Source: Candidatus Falkowbacteria bacterium CG10_big_fil_rev_8_21_14_0_10_39_11 (GTDB lineage: Bacteria; Patescibacteriota; Patescibacteriia; UBA11705). Taken from it: 33,951 bases of DNA. A program made the translations under genes and the position numbers. Below are positions 7,807 through 15,923 of the stretch, piece after piece (position 1 is the first letter of the stretch; every line of letters begins with the position of its first letter). The DNA lies in the NCBI GenBank assembly GCA_002773615.1, contig PFAP01000005.1, forward strand, positions 1 to 33,951, read 5' to 3'. The notes beneath the pieces were generated by a model. That model saw only the letters and a program-made list of their open reading frames with translations. It did not search any database and had not been told where the DNA came from.

Positions 7807-8499
7807 TCACACCCAATCTTTTTCTTCAAGAGCAGCTTGAGCCGCGTCTTCCTGGGCTTCTTGTTTACTTGATCCTTTACCCTTGGCAATCATTTCCTTG
7901 TTCAAATAAACCCCGACTTCGAAAGTTTTATTATGGTCAGGACCTTCTTCCTCTATTACTTTATATGACGGTGTTGCCCCCTCTTTTTCTTGGGAAGCTT
8001 CCTGAAATTTTGTTTTTGGGTCAATGAATAACTTTTTTTCCAAAATTTCCGGCAACTCTTTCAATATAGTTCTGGTGATAAATTCTTTTGCACCATCCCA
8101 ACCTTGATCTTGGTAGATAGAACCGATCAGCGCCTCCACAGCGTTCGCTAAAATATAGTTTCTGGCCTTTCCCGTATCTTGTTGTTCTCCTTTGCTCAGA
8201 TATAGATAGCTTTCCATTTTTAATTCATTAGCAATTCTGGACAGCATCTTACTGTTGACCAGACTGGCTCTCCAATTGGTTAGCTCTCCTTCTGGGTTTG
8301 GGTAGTTGTTATACAAGTTTTCAGTCACCACCAACTCCAAAACCGCATCACCTAGAAATTCTAGTCGTTCATTGTGATCCAATTCAAAAGTTCTGTGTTC
8401 ATTCAAATATGAACGATGAACAAATGCTTGTTGCAGTAGTTTTGGATTGTTGAATTTTACTTTAATTTGTTTCTCAAATTTTGAAAAATCTTTTTCCAT
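7807..8499 (-). CDS. rnc: Ribonuclease III
   Basis: 230 aa, normal length. It cleaves double-stranded RNA, chiefly rRNA precursors and structured leaders. The endonuclease domain has the signature ERLEFLGDAVLEL at residues 44-56 with the catalytic acids E44 and D51, and further helices through KARNYILANAVEALIGSIYQD. A dsRNA-binding domain occupies about residues 160-228 (DPKTKFQE... SSKQEAQEDAAQAAL). The start ATG has no clear Shine-Dalgarno, as for most housekeeping genes here. nusB lies upstream on the same strand, separated by hairpins. Downstream is the tRNA-Arg enclosed by an 18-bp inverted repeat, itself a possible substrate of this enzyme. Confidence 0.97.
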   Translation of the reverse strand: MEKDFSKFEKQIKVKFNNPKLLQQAFVHRSYLNEHRTFELDHNERLEFLGDAVLELVVTENLYNNYPNPEGELTNWRASLVNSKMLSRIANELKMESYLYLSKGEQQDTGKARNYILANAVEALIGSIYQDQGWDGAKEFITRTILKELPEILEKKLFIDPKTKFQEASQEKEGATPSYKVIEEEGPDHNKTFEVGVYLNKEMIAKGKGSSKQEAQEDAAQAALEEKDWV

Positions 8500-8682
8500 A
8501 TGATTTTAATACTGTTCCAAATTGATTTGAACGAATCACGTCCTTCAAAAATATTTGTATCAGTATTTTATTAAATATTATCATTTGTATCTCCACAAAA
8601 CAATCAAGTTTTGACCGCGAAGAATTCGTCTCGTTTCAGCCACCTTGTCTTTGTGCTTTGTCACGTTTATTTATTTATAATC

Positions 8683-8721
8683 AAAAAACTCACACCCCCT
8701 CTAAATTGGTTTTGATGTGAG
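8683..8721 (-). terminator. Hairpin with T run between nusB and rnc
   Basis: On the minus strand, CTCACA and TGTGAG enclose a 21-nt loop and are followed by six T residues. A further hairpin (CCACG/CGTGG near 8735-8760) precedes it. The 8500-8800 interval contains no ORF; these hairpins separate nusB from rnc. Confidence 0.55.
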
Positions 8722-8800
8722 AAATATAACATCGAACCACGCAAAGTAGGTTTACGTGGCAAGCAAAAAACAATAAACATTTATTATTCTTTGCTTGCAA

Positions 8801-9349
8801 TTATTTTGACTCTGGGACGCTAGCCTTTTCTGCTTCTTTCTTTTTTGTAGATTTTTTTTCTGTAACTTTTTCTATCGGTTGATCTGTTACCGCGGGCGAT
8901 TCTTTTTTCCCTTCCTTATCCTCACTTTTATCTACTTGTCCCTGGTCTTTATAAATCGAACCAAGCACTCCATTAACAAATTTACCAGATGATTCACCAC
9001 CAAATGTTTTTGCGATTTCAATCGCCTCATTAATTGCTACTTTTGATGGAATATCTGTATCAAATGACAATTCATAAATACCAATGCGCAAGATGTTGCG
9101 ATCAACATTTGTTATTTGATCCAATGGCCATTCTGGAGCATACTTTTGAATCATTTTATCGATCTTTTTATGATTCTTGAGTACACCGGTTACAATTTTT
9201 CGAGTAAAACTGTGATCAGCTTCCTCTGGAGCAAATTCTTTATAATTGTAATCAATAAAATCAGGCAAGGAGTCTTTCGGTTGCCCCTTGAAATCCCACT
9301 CAAATAGCGTTTGCATGGCAATAGTCCGCGCCAAGTGCCGGTTAGACAT
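8801..9349 (-). CDS. nusB: Transcription antitermination factor NusB
   Basis: 182 aa from the ATG at 9349 (MSNRHLART); an ATG at 9370 would add 7 residues. NusB binds boxA RNA with S10 and supports rRNA antitermination. The all-helical NusB fold is recognisable: [19 protein letters not shown] at the start, [16 protein letters not shown] in the middle, and [32 protein letters not shown] at the end of the domain. After about residue 140 there is an unusual low-complexity tail of roughly 40 residues rich in Lys, Glu, Ser and Pro. The promoter at 9391-9419 directly precedes it and is divergent from the ubiquitin-like operon promoter. Confidence 0.95.
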   Translation of the reverse strand: MSNRHLARTIAMQTLFEWDFKGQPKDSLPDFIDYNYKEFAPEEADHSFTRKIVTGVLKNHKKIDKMIQKYAPEWPLDQITNVDRNILRIGIYELSFDTDIPSKVAINEAIEIAKTFGGESSGKFVNGVLGSIYKDQGQVDKSEDKEGKKESPAVTDQPIEKVTEKKSTKKKEAEKASVPESK

Positions 9350-9390
9350 AGTGAAATGTTCTTTTAACAAAATATTATTAAGTCGCTATT

Positions 9391-9419
9391 ATTATACTAC
9401 AGATTTAGAAAAAAAGCAA
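9391..9419 (-). promoter_or_regulatory. nusB promoter
   Basis: On the minus strand: TTGCTT (9419-9414), a 17-bp spacer and TATAAT (9396-9391), about 40 bases before the nusB start. Confidence 0.7.
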
Positions 9420-9482
9420 GAGATTAATTATTTTCCTTAAATTAGGCAATCTATTTTTTTCTCACAGTTAAACATGGGGATA

Positions 9483-9511
9483 TTGACAAAAAATATAATT
9501 TATGTTAAGTT
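9483..9511 (+). promoter_or_regulatory. Promoter of the ubiquitin-like conjugation operon
   Basis: TTGACA at 9483-9488, a 17-bp spacer and TAAGTT at 9506-9511, about 100 bases upstream of the first start codon. It is the only good promoter seen before the four-gene operon. A second TTGACA at 9576-9581 has no matching -10. Confidence 0.7.
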
Positions 9512-9610
9512 TAAGCGTAAAAAAGGGAAATCATTAATTCGTAAATTTATCGAATAAGAGTTCCTTTCAGTTTTTTGACAACACAAAACCGACAAGCTCC
9601 GGAGGAAACC

Positions 9611-11905
9611 ATGGAACAAACAAAGAATTTTTGTTGGATTACCGCTCTTGTTGTTTTTCATCTGAGCATTTTGTTTTTGATCGGTTCTTATTATGCCTTG
9701 TACTTGAACAATTCTTCATTTGATCAGGAAATGTCTTCCTATTTGATCATTAATGAACCTGAGTATATCAAAGCTCGTGATTTGCCCGTTAACTTTAGTC
9801 ATTTTTTTAATTATGGCTATGTTGAATTTCCGCAAATTACAGATGTGGTTAATCCCATTTTGACCAAGACTCTTCACGATAGTTTTCTCAGTTGGAAGAC
9901 CAATTTTACTCATCGTACGATGGTTTGGCTTTTGGTTTTTCTGATGCTTGGTGCCGCCATTACTACATACCGATTTCTTAGATTGCGAAAAATACCATGG
10001 CTTATCTATTCAATGGCTGGTATTATCTTGCTGCAGATTGTAACACCATTAATTATTTCACATAGTTATGGTAAAAAGTTTGAGCAGCGACAAAAAGAGT
10101 TTATGGCCAGGGTGCATGAAATTAAGGATCAGTCCGGTGTAGTCAAGTTTAGTGCTCGAGGTTCCGTTCATGATTATCAAGTCGAAGACAAAGAGATGTT
10201 CAATGAAATTATCATGAAGATCGAAAGTGATTTTGCCGATAAGGGCAACAACCTTATTGGTAATTATAGTTTTCTGATTCTTGTTGCTGATAGTGGTATT
10301 GCTTTGCTCTCAGTCTTTATGTTCTTCGCTGGTTTGGGTTTACGACATGTTGTCGTGTGGATCGAAAGTGCTTTCCGAGCGGTGGCCGTTCGCCGTTATA
10401 TTGCCGGTAATCTGATTTTTGACGATCCGACAGTCATTGTTAGTCGTCGAGGTGTTCGCATCGTTCAAGATGAACGTCTCAACAATGGCGATTTTCACCG
10501 CGCAGTATTGGCCGAGCATACAGTACCTGACACCTTGGAGTTGCTGACCGGTCGTTCCGGCTTGGAACGCAATGTTAGAGATGTTTTGGAGCCAGTGTTG
10601 ACAGCCGAAACCTGGAACGGCTTTGCGCCTCCGGGAGAAGCGGCTCTGAGTGCCTACCTTGACAGCAACGTTCAGACATTTGGTCGAGCTGCTGACAAGG
10701 CCAGAAACGATACAACTGCGCTTTCTGTCATGAGTGATTCCCATCAGGTCTTGACACGGGTTTCCCGCGAATCGGTTCAGCACGCTCTGCGTACATGCTC
10801 CAAAGAATTCAAGGGTCTGTTTATGGGGCGACTGGAAGATCAAGTTGAAACCATGTCAGGCAAGCTTAATCGCCGTTTGGCCAGCTATATCGAGAGTCAG
10901 GGCGATGGTTTGACCAATACAACAGAACCGATTCCTGATGGTACTCGTTTCATGGTTCGCCGTGGCAATCATTTGAGTGTTGTTATCGAGCAGCGTCCAA
11001 CTATTCGCAGCCTTATCTTTACTGAAAGCTTCTTAGATATGGATTTGAATCATAATGGTCAATACAACAAGGCTGAATTTCTCATTGGTCGTGATACTGC
11101 CGCTATTCAAGTAGCTCTTCCTTACGTTGTTTTTATCATTCACTTTGTAAACGGAATGGCTCAGATCAATAATGTCCAGGTGTTTTATCGCAACGAAGCT
11201 TTGACCTCATTGGATGATGTTGTTTGTGGTTACAACTTGCCTAATATTGGTTCTAGTGGCAACATCTGTTTGCGAATGCCGAATGTTCAAGCTCGTACTG
11301 TCAGTGGTCAGATCAGAGAGATTCTTCAGTACTACTGGTCCAGTCGTTTCAACAATCACCTGCCTCAATCTTACCTTAAATATGCCAACCGCTTCCCGCA
11401 GCTGCAGTCAATTGCTACGTGGCATCGGCATTCTATGGAAGACCCCAATTTCGTGCTCCATCTTGATTGGGATCCAATCGGTACCGTTAGTGAGCATATT
11501 AATCGTGCTCAGCCAACCGATGTGAGCATTGCGGTTGATGTTAGTGATATTGTTCGAAGTACGGTTCTTGATTTGGGTGATGATTTGGTTTCTGGGATGG
11601 GCCCGGTTTTCAGTCGTTACATTAAAAACGGTTATCGTTCTGACCAGATGGTTGAAGCTTCTCTGGAACGGTTTCTGGAAACCATCCGCACTTTCTATCT
11701 TCGTCGTTGTCGTGAGTTGACTTTGGAAGAGTCTTACGATCCCGGTTCACTCGCCAAGTATGTTGATCAGCTGGTTCTGCGCAGCATCAAGGATGCAGTG
11801 AGTCAAAGATTGCAAAGCGGTTTGGATCAGGTTGACGTTGCCGGTCATATTGCGGCTGATTACGACTCTTTGATTGCTCGTCTTACCGGCCAAACTCAGG
11901 AGTGA
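9611..11905 (+). CDS. Membrane-anchored E2-like ubiquitin-conjugating protein (predicted)
   Basis: 764 aa. The ATG at 9611 is set by a GGAGGAAA Shine-Dalgarno at 9601-9608; an upstream in-frame TTG at 9575 has none. Predicted membrane segments lie at about residues 9-32, 104-120, 130-150 and 219-245. The basic RFLRLRK loop between segments 2 and 3 places both ends in the cytoplasm. Residues ~255-460 are helical with no recognised motif. Residues ~470-580 look like an E2 core: strands around IQVALPYVVFIIHF and VQVFYRN, then LPNIGSSGNICL at 543-554. Eukaryotic E2s have HPN, seven residues and the catalytic Cys followed by L. Here N545 and C553 keep that spacing and only His is replaced by Leu. 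The same region resembles PRTRC protein B/Prok-E2 families. Residues ~600-764 are helical. It is the first gene of an operon with JAB, E1-like and Ubl genes. The E2 call is motif plus context; catalysis is inferred. Confidence 0.75.
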   Translation: MEQTKNFCWITALVVFHLSILFLIGSYYALYLNNSSFDQEMSSYLIINEPEYIKARDLPVNFSHFFNYGYVEFPQITDVVNPILTKTLHDSFLSWKTNFTHRTMVWLLVFLMLGAAITTYRFLRLRKIPWLIYSMAGIILLQIVTPLIISHSYGKKFEQRQKEFMARVHEIKDQSGVVKFSARGSVHDYQVEDKEMFNEIIMKIESDFADKGNNLIGNYSFLILVADSGIALLSVFMFFAGLGLRHVVVWIESAFRAVAVRRYIAGNLIFDDPTVIVSRRGVRIVQDERLNNGDFHRAVLAEHTVPDTLELLTGRSGLERNVRDVLEPVLTAETWNGFAPPGEAALSAYLDSNVQTFGRAADKARNDTTALSVMSDSHQVLTRVSRESVQHALRTCSKEFKGLFMGRLEDQVETMSGKLNRRLASYIESQGDGLTNTTEPIPDGTRFMVRRGNHLSVVIEQRPTIRSLIFTESFLDMDLNHNGQYNKAEFLIGRDTAAIQVALPYVVFIIHFVNGMAQINNVQVFYRNEALTSLDDVVCGYNLPNIGSSGNICLRMPNVQARTVSGQIREILQYYWSSRFNNHLPQSYLKYANRFPQLQSIATWHRHSMEDPNFVLHLDWDPIGTVSEHINRAQPTDVSIAVDVSDIVRSTVLDLGDDLVSGMGPVFSRYIKNGYRSDQMVEASLERFLETIRTFYLRRCRELTLEESYDPGSLAKYVDQLVLRSIKDAVSQRLQSGLDQVDVAGHIAADYDSLIARLTGQTQE

Positions 11906-11914
11906 GGAGGTTGT

Positions 11915-12850
11915 ATGAGCGTACCGGTTATTATTGCTAACCCGGGTGTCAATTATCCTGATCAAACCTGTTATGTTGTTGGTGAAAATGGTATCTTTCT
12001 CCGTTGGCTTTCTCCATTGATTACCGCCATGATCCGCGTTGATTATTGCCAGACACTACAGCAAAGTTCTTTGGAAGTTTTACAAGAATATGCCCGCATC
12101 GGTATTAGGCCATTGCCGGCAAAGAAGTTTGCGCAGTGTTTTAACTTCTTTTTTGCTGCCTACAAGAGATTCTCAGCGGAATCCGGAGTGTTGATTTATT
12201 ATCATCGAGAAGAGAAGCGATTTCTTTTGTATGTTCCAAAGCAAAGGGTTAGTAGCTGCAATATTGATTATGAGCATAGACCAGATGTTCCCGGTTATGT
12301 CCTCATCGGTTCGATTCATTCTCACCATACCATGAACGCTTACCATTCAGGCACAGACCGTCATGATGAAGATTTTTTCAACGGTATCCATTTTACGGTT
12401 GGTCGGATTAATGAAGGGAACTTTTCTGTCGCCGCTTCGATTGTCGTCAATCATGTTCGCTTCCCGGTTGAACCGGCTGATTTTATCTGCGGACTGCGCA
12501 AGATCAAGCCTTGGTATGCCAAGCGAGCTGATGAAGAAGACTCAGCCGCTGCGCCAATTCCAGAGACCATGAGTCATATTGTGGCCGTTCCGGAACGGAC
12601 CAGTACCTTTAGAATCGAGAGTGGTCGTTATCGTTACCAACTTGATTGTCCTGGCACCAGTGATGTTTCTTGGCGCAAGTGTGGTTTCCCCAAGGGGTGG
12701 TTTGGGCAAGTTGCAAAATCTTCAGCTTGGGAAAATATCAAGGACGGTGTCAGTCGGGTTTTTCCCCGCCCATCGTCGTCTTCTCCTCCTGCGACTATTC
12801 ATAATGTCTCACTACTGGGTGCTGGAGAAGAGACATCATGCAAACACTAA
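11915..12850 (+). CDS. JAMM/JAB metallopeptidase of the ubiquitin-like operon
   Basis: 311 aa; the ATG at 11915 follows a GAGGAGG Shine-Dalgarno, 9 bases after the E2-like stop. The JAMM zinc site is complete: E89 in SAESGVLIYYH, then H135-x-H137-(x7)-S145-(xx)-D148. JAMM enzymes hydrolyse isopeptide or peptide bonds after the C-terminal Gly of ubiquitin-like proteins, so the expected role is deconjugation or trimming of the modifier encoded at 13559-13849. The first ~70 residues and a C-terminal ~110-residue region (Ser/Pro-rich near 285-297) are outside the JAB core and not recognised. The gene overlaps the E1-like gene by 13 bases, suggesting coupled translation. No membrane segment is seen, so it should be cytoplasmic. 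Confidence 0.88.
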   Translation: MSVPVIIANPGVNYPDQTCYVVGENGIFLRWLSPLITAMIRVDYCQTLQQSSLEVLQEYARIGIRPLPAKKFAQCFNFFFAAYKRFSAESGVLIYYHREEKRFLLYVPKQRVSSCNIDYEHRPDVPGYVLIGSIHSHHTMNAYHSGTDRHDEDFFNGIHFTVGRINEGNFSVAASIVVNHVRFPVEPADFICGLRKIKPWYAKRADEEDSAAAPIPETMSHIVAVPERTSTFRIESGRYRYQLDCPGTSDVSWRKCGFPKGWFGQVAKSSAWENIKDGVSRVFPRPSSSSPPATIHNVSLLGAGEETSCKH

Positions 12851-13509
12851 AAGTCATTGGACTTGGCGGCATTGCCGAGTATTTGTTGCCCCCACTGTTA
12901 CGTTACTTGACATATTCTGATTATTCTGATACCGTTGTAACCTTGGTTGATGGCGACTCTTTTGAGCCCAAAAATCTCTCCCGCCAGAGTTTTCGACATA
13001 TCGGCAACAAGGCTGAGGTTCGAGCTACTGAGCTTAGAGAGGTTTTTCCCCAATTGACAATCAAATACATCGGTGAGTATGTTGGTGATGCCAACGTCAA
13101 TATGGTTATTAATGAAGGTGATGTAGTTCTTCTGTGCGTTGACAATCATAGTACTCGGCGTTTGGTTGGAGCTCGATGCGAAGCGCTCGATAATATTTGT
13201 TTGATCACGGGTGGTAATGAGTATACTGATGGTAATGTCATTGTCTTCGTAAAAAAAGACGGTAACGCTTTGAAGCCGACAATCACCAGATATCATCCGG
13301 AGATTGCTGAAGCCGAAGGTGACCACCCTCACGATATTGGTTGTGATATTCAAGTGGTTAGCTCTCCTCAGTTGGTTCCCATGAATAATCTTATTTCCGG
13401 TTTGATGCTATCAACTTTATATGTTTATCTTGTCGATTGTTTGAACTATTGTGAAATTCAAATTGATATGAAGCGAGGCTCAGCTCGAGCCTTGAGATTG
13501 CCTCTATAA
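12838..13509 (+). CDS. ThiF/E1-like ubiquitin-activating enzyme
   Basis: 223 aa, a minimal single-domain E1. These enzymes adenylate the C-terminal Gly of a ubiquitin-like protein with ATP. The nucleotide-binding loop is IGLGGIA at residues 7-13, followed by VDGDSFEPKNLSRQSF (the Asp, Asn and Arg-Gln typical of ThiF/MoeB/E1) and DVVLLCVDNHSTRR, matching the family's D(x)TDN..TR motif. C169 in DIGCDIQVVSSP sits where E1-family proteins carry their Cys before the final helix, so it is a candidate thioester residue. The CxxC zinc pairs of many ThiF/MoeB proteins are absent. The start overlaps the JAB gene by 13 bases, with GGAG upstream. Its length and position next to JAB and Ubl genes resemble the PRTRC ThiF gene. 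Confidence 0.9.
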   Translation: MQTLKVIGLGGIAEYLLPPLLRYLTYSDYSDTVVTLVDGDSFEPKNLSRQSFRHIGNKAEVRATELREVFPQLTIKYIGEYVGDANVNMVINEGDVVLLCVDNHSTRRLVGARCEALDNICLITGGNEYTDGNVIVFVKKDGNALKPTITRYHPEIAEAEGDHPHDIGCDIQVVSSPQLVPMNNLISGLMLSTLYVYLVDCLNYCEIQIDMKRGSARALRLPL

Positions 13510-13558
13510 ATGATGACATTGATTGAAGCTGGCCAAAAACAACCATAGGAGGAAGAAG

Positions 13559-13849
13559 ATGGCTAGAGACACTCATGTTGCTGATCGTGAGGAGGCTATT
13601 GCCAATAATGAGGTCTTTGTTTCATTTGGTGATTCTACCAACGTCAAGTATGCTCTTCGCCGACAGGGTGGGATGATGACTGTTGGTGACGTTATGCGAG
13701 TAGCTCGAGTTTCCCAAGGGATCCCAACCAAGGTTCAGACCGTTATTCTGCATCGTCAGGGAGTTGAGCCTCGTCAGGTACAGCTCAATGAAGTGTTGGA
13801 GCCGGGTGATCACGTTGAGCCTCTGCGTCCGGCTGGTCGCAAGGGCTAG
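13559..13849 (+). CDS. Small ubiquitin-like modifier ending in Gly
   Basis: 96 aa; the ATG at 13559 is set by AGGAGG six bases upstream, in preference to an in-frame ATG at 13523. After a ~15-residue charged N-terminus, the sequence fits a beta-grasp pattern: a strand EVFVSFG, a central helix TVGDVMRVARVSQ, strands TVILHRQGVEP and RQVQLNE, then VLEPGDHVEPLRPAGRKG. The phrase 'L.PGD.V' followed by a short flexible tail is typical of ThiS/MoaD and PRTRC-C-type Ubls. The last residue is Gly in RKG rather than GG, and the tail is exposed as translated, so no proteolytic maturation is needed. Its last place in an E2-JAB-E1-Ubl operon supports the call. Beta-grasp similarity is judged by eye. Confidence 0.82.
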   Translation: MARDTHVADREEAIANNEVFVSFGDSTNVKYALRRQGGMMTVGDVMRVARVSQGIPTKVQTVILHRQGVEPRQVQLNEVLEPGDHVEPLRPAGRKG

Positions 13850-13858
13850 AAGTTTGTA

Positions 13859-13887
13859 AGTACTGATAATATTCAGTACTTTTTTTA
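13859..13887 (+). terminator. Terminator of the ubiquitin-like operon
   Basis: The stem AGTACTGA/TTCAGTACT around a short loop is followed by a seven-base T run, 10 bases after the Ubl stop codon. Together with the promoter at 9483 it delimits a four-gene transcription unit. Confidence 0.9.
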
Positions 13888-13911
13888 TTCATAAAAGCCC
13901 ACTTTGATCAA

Positions 13912-13940
13912 TTGACTGTCTCCCCAAAACCTGCTATGAT
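13912..13940 (+). promoter_or_regulatory. Promoter of the LysM/M23 gene
   Basis: TTGACT at 13912-13917, a 17-bp spacer and TATGAT at 13935-13940, 36 bases before the start codon. Confidence 0.75.
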
Positions 13941-13976
13941 TTTTAATGAACCTATATAAATTAGCAATATTTACAT

Positions 13977-15356
13977 ATGAGTCACATCAATAAGAATGCA
14001 CTTAAATTAGTCATTTTTATCATCCGTGGTTTAAAAAAAATACTTAATCTAAGCAAAAAAGGATTGACCTATGTCGGGCGTCCATTTTCGGTTATTATAG
14101 ACAAGTTAGCTCGATATACTTTGATTCCACTTTATCGCATTTACAACTTTTTCAAACGACGATTTCTCGGATTCGTTGGTCCTGCCCGTAGTCGAGTGTT
14201 TGCTATTTTGACCAAAAAATATATTGTCCACGTTTTAATTGTTGTCATGTCTCTATTTGTTTTTGTCGGTAATATCAGTGCCAAAGAAACTCGAGCTGAA
14301 AACTTTGGTGAACAAACAGTGGTCTATGGCATTTTTAACAATGAAGAGCGATTCCAGCTGGTTGAAGAAAAAGCCACAGTCAATCCAGAAGAAAAAGTAC
14401 TAAGTTATTTAGATACTGGTAGTCAGATCAACAGTCGTAGCTTAATTTTAGACGACAACTCTGTGACTGAGGAACAGTTGGCTGAGGGCTTGTCATCGGT
14501 TACCTCTGGTGGTTCTGCCATTGTCAAACCAAACATTACTGAAACCGAAATTTCTATTGCCTCTCGCAATCAAACAGTAGAGCACAATGTGGCTTCGGGC
14601 GAAACGATTTCAACTATTGCCAAACGATATAATGTTAGTATTAATACCATTCTGTGGGCAAATAATTTAACTGAACGCAGTGTTATTAAACCCGGAATGA
14701 GTTTAACCGTTTTGCCCGTGAGCGGCGTACAGCATCAAGTTGCTCGTGGTGATACGGTTCAAAGCTTGGCTCTGAAATATAGTGTGGAATCAGAAAAAAT
14801 TACCTCTTATAACAACTTATCCGAAGATGGTCAGATTGTGATTGGTCAGGATTTAATTATCCCAGGTGGTGAACGCCCAGCACCAACCATTGTTTCTCGT
14901 AGCACCAACCAATATGCTGCTATTCCTGATGTTAGTTTGTCCAAGATTCTGCAACCCACCACTCTGGAGACCGCACCTCGCGGATCATCGGTTGGTACCG
15001 GGAAGATGGTTTGGCCAACAACTTGGCGCGTGATTACTCAGTATTTTAGTTGGCGTCATGCCGGTTTGGATATTGATGGTGATTATAGTTCACCGATTTT
15101 GGCTGCCGATGCCGGTGTCGTTACCCGTGTCGGTTGGGGGAATGGTTACGGAAATATGGTTATGGTCGACCATGGTAATGGAATTGTAACCCTGTATGCT
15201 CACCTTAGTAAATTTCACGTCACTCAGGGTCAAACCGTTTCTCGCGGCCAGTCTTTGGGTATGATGGGTACTACCGGTTGGTCTACCGGCACCCACCTTC
15301 ACTTTGAAGTTCGCGTTAACGGCGTGAAGAAGAACCCACTAAGTTACATCCAGTAA
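13977..15356 (+). CDS. LysM-LysM-M23 peptidoglycan endopeptidase
   Basis: 459 aa. A basic N-terminal region of ~80 residues precedes a membrane segment near 84-100. LysM repeats at about 202-246 and 251-297 bind glycan strands. A linker leads to a C-terminal M23 (lysostaphin/LytM-type) domain with a full zinc set: H361 and D365 in RHAGLDID, H409 in YAHLSK, and H442 in GTHLHFEV. The enzyme should cleave peptide cross-links, or activate amidases, at the outer face of the membrane. It has its own promoter and terminator and no Shine-Dalgarno. The long basic cytoplasmic N-terminus is unusual for the family. Confidence 0.93.
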   Translation: MSHINKNALKLVIFIIRGLKKILNLSKKGLTYVGRPFSVIIDKLARYTLIPLYRIYNFFKRRFLGFVGPARSRVFAILTKKYIVHVLIVVMSLFVFVGNISAKETRAENFGEQTVVYGIFNNEERFQLVEEKATVNPEEKVLSYLDTGSQINSRSLILDDNSVTEEQLAEGLSSVTSGGSAIVKPNITETEISIASRNQTVEHNVASGETISTIAKRYNVSINTILWANNLTERSVIKPGMSLTVLPVSGVQHQVARGDTVQSLALKYSVESEKITSYNNLSEDGQIVIGQDLIIPGGERPAPTIVSRSTNQYAAIPDVSLSKILQPTTLETAPRGSSVGTGKMVWPTTWRVITQYFSWRHAGLDIDGDYSSPILAADAGVVTRVGWGNGYGNMVMVDHGNGIVTLYAHLSKFHVTQGQTVSRGQSLGMMGTTGWSTGTHLHFEVRVNGVKKNPLSYIQ

Positions 15357-15373
15357 AAAAATATTCAAATAAA

Positions 15374-15401
15374 AACAGCGCTTCTAAGCGCGGTTTTTGT
15401 T
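15374..15401. terminator. Bidirectional terminator
   Basis: The stem GCGCTT/AAGCGC has T-rich flanks in both orientations. It serves the M23 gene on the plus strand and the toxin gene on the minus strand, whose stop codon lies at its edge. Confidence 0.75.
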
Positions 15402-15923
15402 TATCTGATTGAACTATAGTGCTGATTAAAGCTGTCTTCATTAAATTTATAAAAGCCAATGTTGATAATTTCTTCCTTTGTGTCAATTGTCAAAACATTT
15501 AGTCTGTCGTGGATGATTTGTGGGAAATCTTTGTTGTTTATTGTTGCCAATAATAAAGTTTTAGAATGAAGTTTTAAAAAGGCTGATAAGTAACAGTCAA
15601 CAAAAGAAATCCCATTGTTACTCTTATTTGAATAAATATTTGATATTTCAATTGCGTTTTTATAAATGTTGGGCATTAGTGGAAGTGTAGCCTCTGATAG
15701 CTTATTTAGAACGGCTAGTTTTGCTAGAATATTTTTTTGTTTTACAGCCTCGCAAAAATTCAAATTGAACAAACTCATTAATCACAGGTGTCGCATGATT
15801 ACTTTTTAGAATATTAAAAAAATCATCAAAATATTGAGATTCACTATACTTTAGTGCGTTTGCTAGAATGCATGTATCAAGTAATACATGCTGCCTTTCT
15901 AGGAATTTAAAACTGGTTGACAT
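15401..15923 (-). pseudogene. PIN-domain toxin gene with a frameshift
   Basis: Two overlapping frames make one PIN-like protein. The first (ATG at 15923) gives HVLLDTCILANAL, with the first PIN Asp, and EFVQFEFLRGC. The second continues with ILAKLAVLNKL, then GISFVDCYLSAFL, the second acidic motif, and LLLATINNKDF, the typical PIN C-terminal strand. The frames join at a run of seven T residues on the plus strand (15732-15738), consistent with a single-base indel. PIN toxins are Mg-dependent RNases. The rejoined product would be about 173 aa. The 49-aa gene directly upstream overlaps its start and is the probable antitoxin. A real lesion, a slippage switch and an assembly error are all possible. 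Confidence 0.75.

Noticed and set aside
9576-9604. Second TTGACA as a promoter for the E2-like gene
   Set aside because: No -10 hexamer follows at a usable distance and it overlaps the ribosome binding region.
13977-15356. LysM/M23 gene as a fifth member of the ubiquitin-like operon
   Set aside because: A terminator at 13859-13887 and a separate promoter at 13912-13940 divide them.
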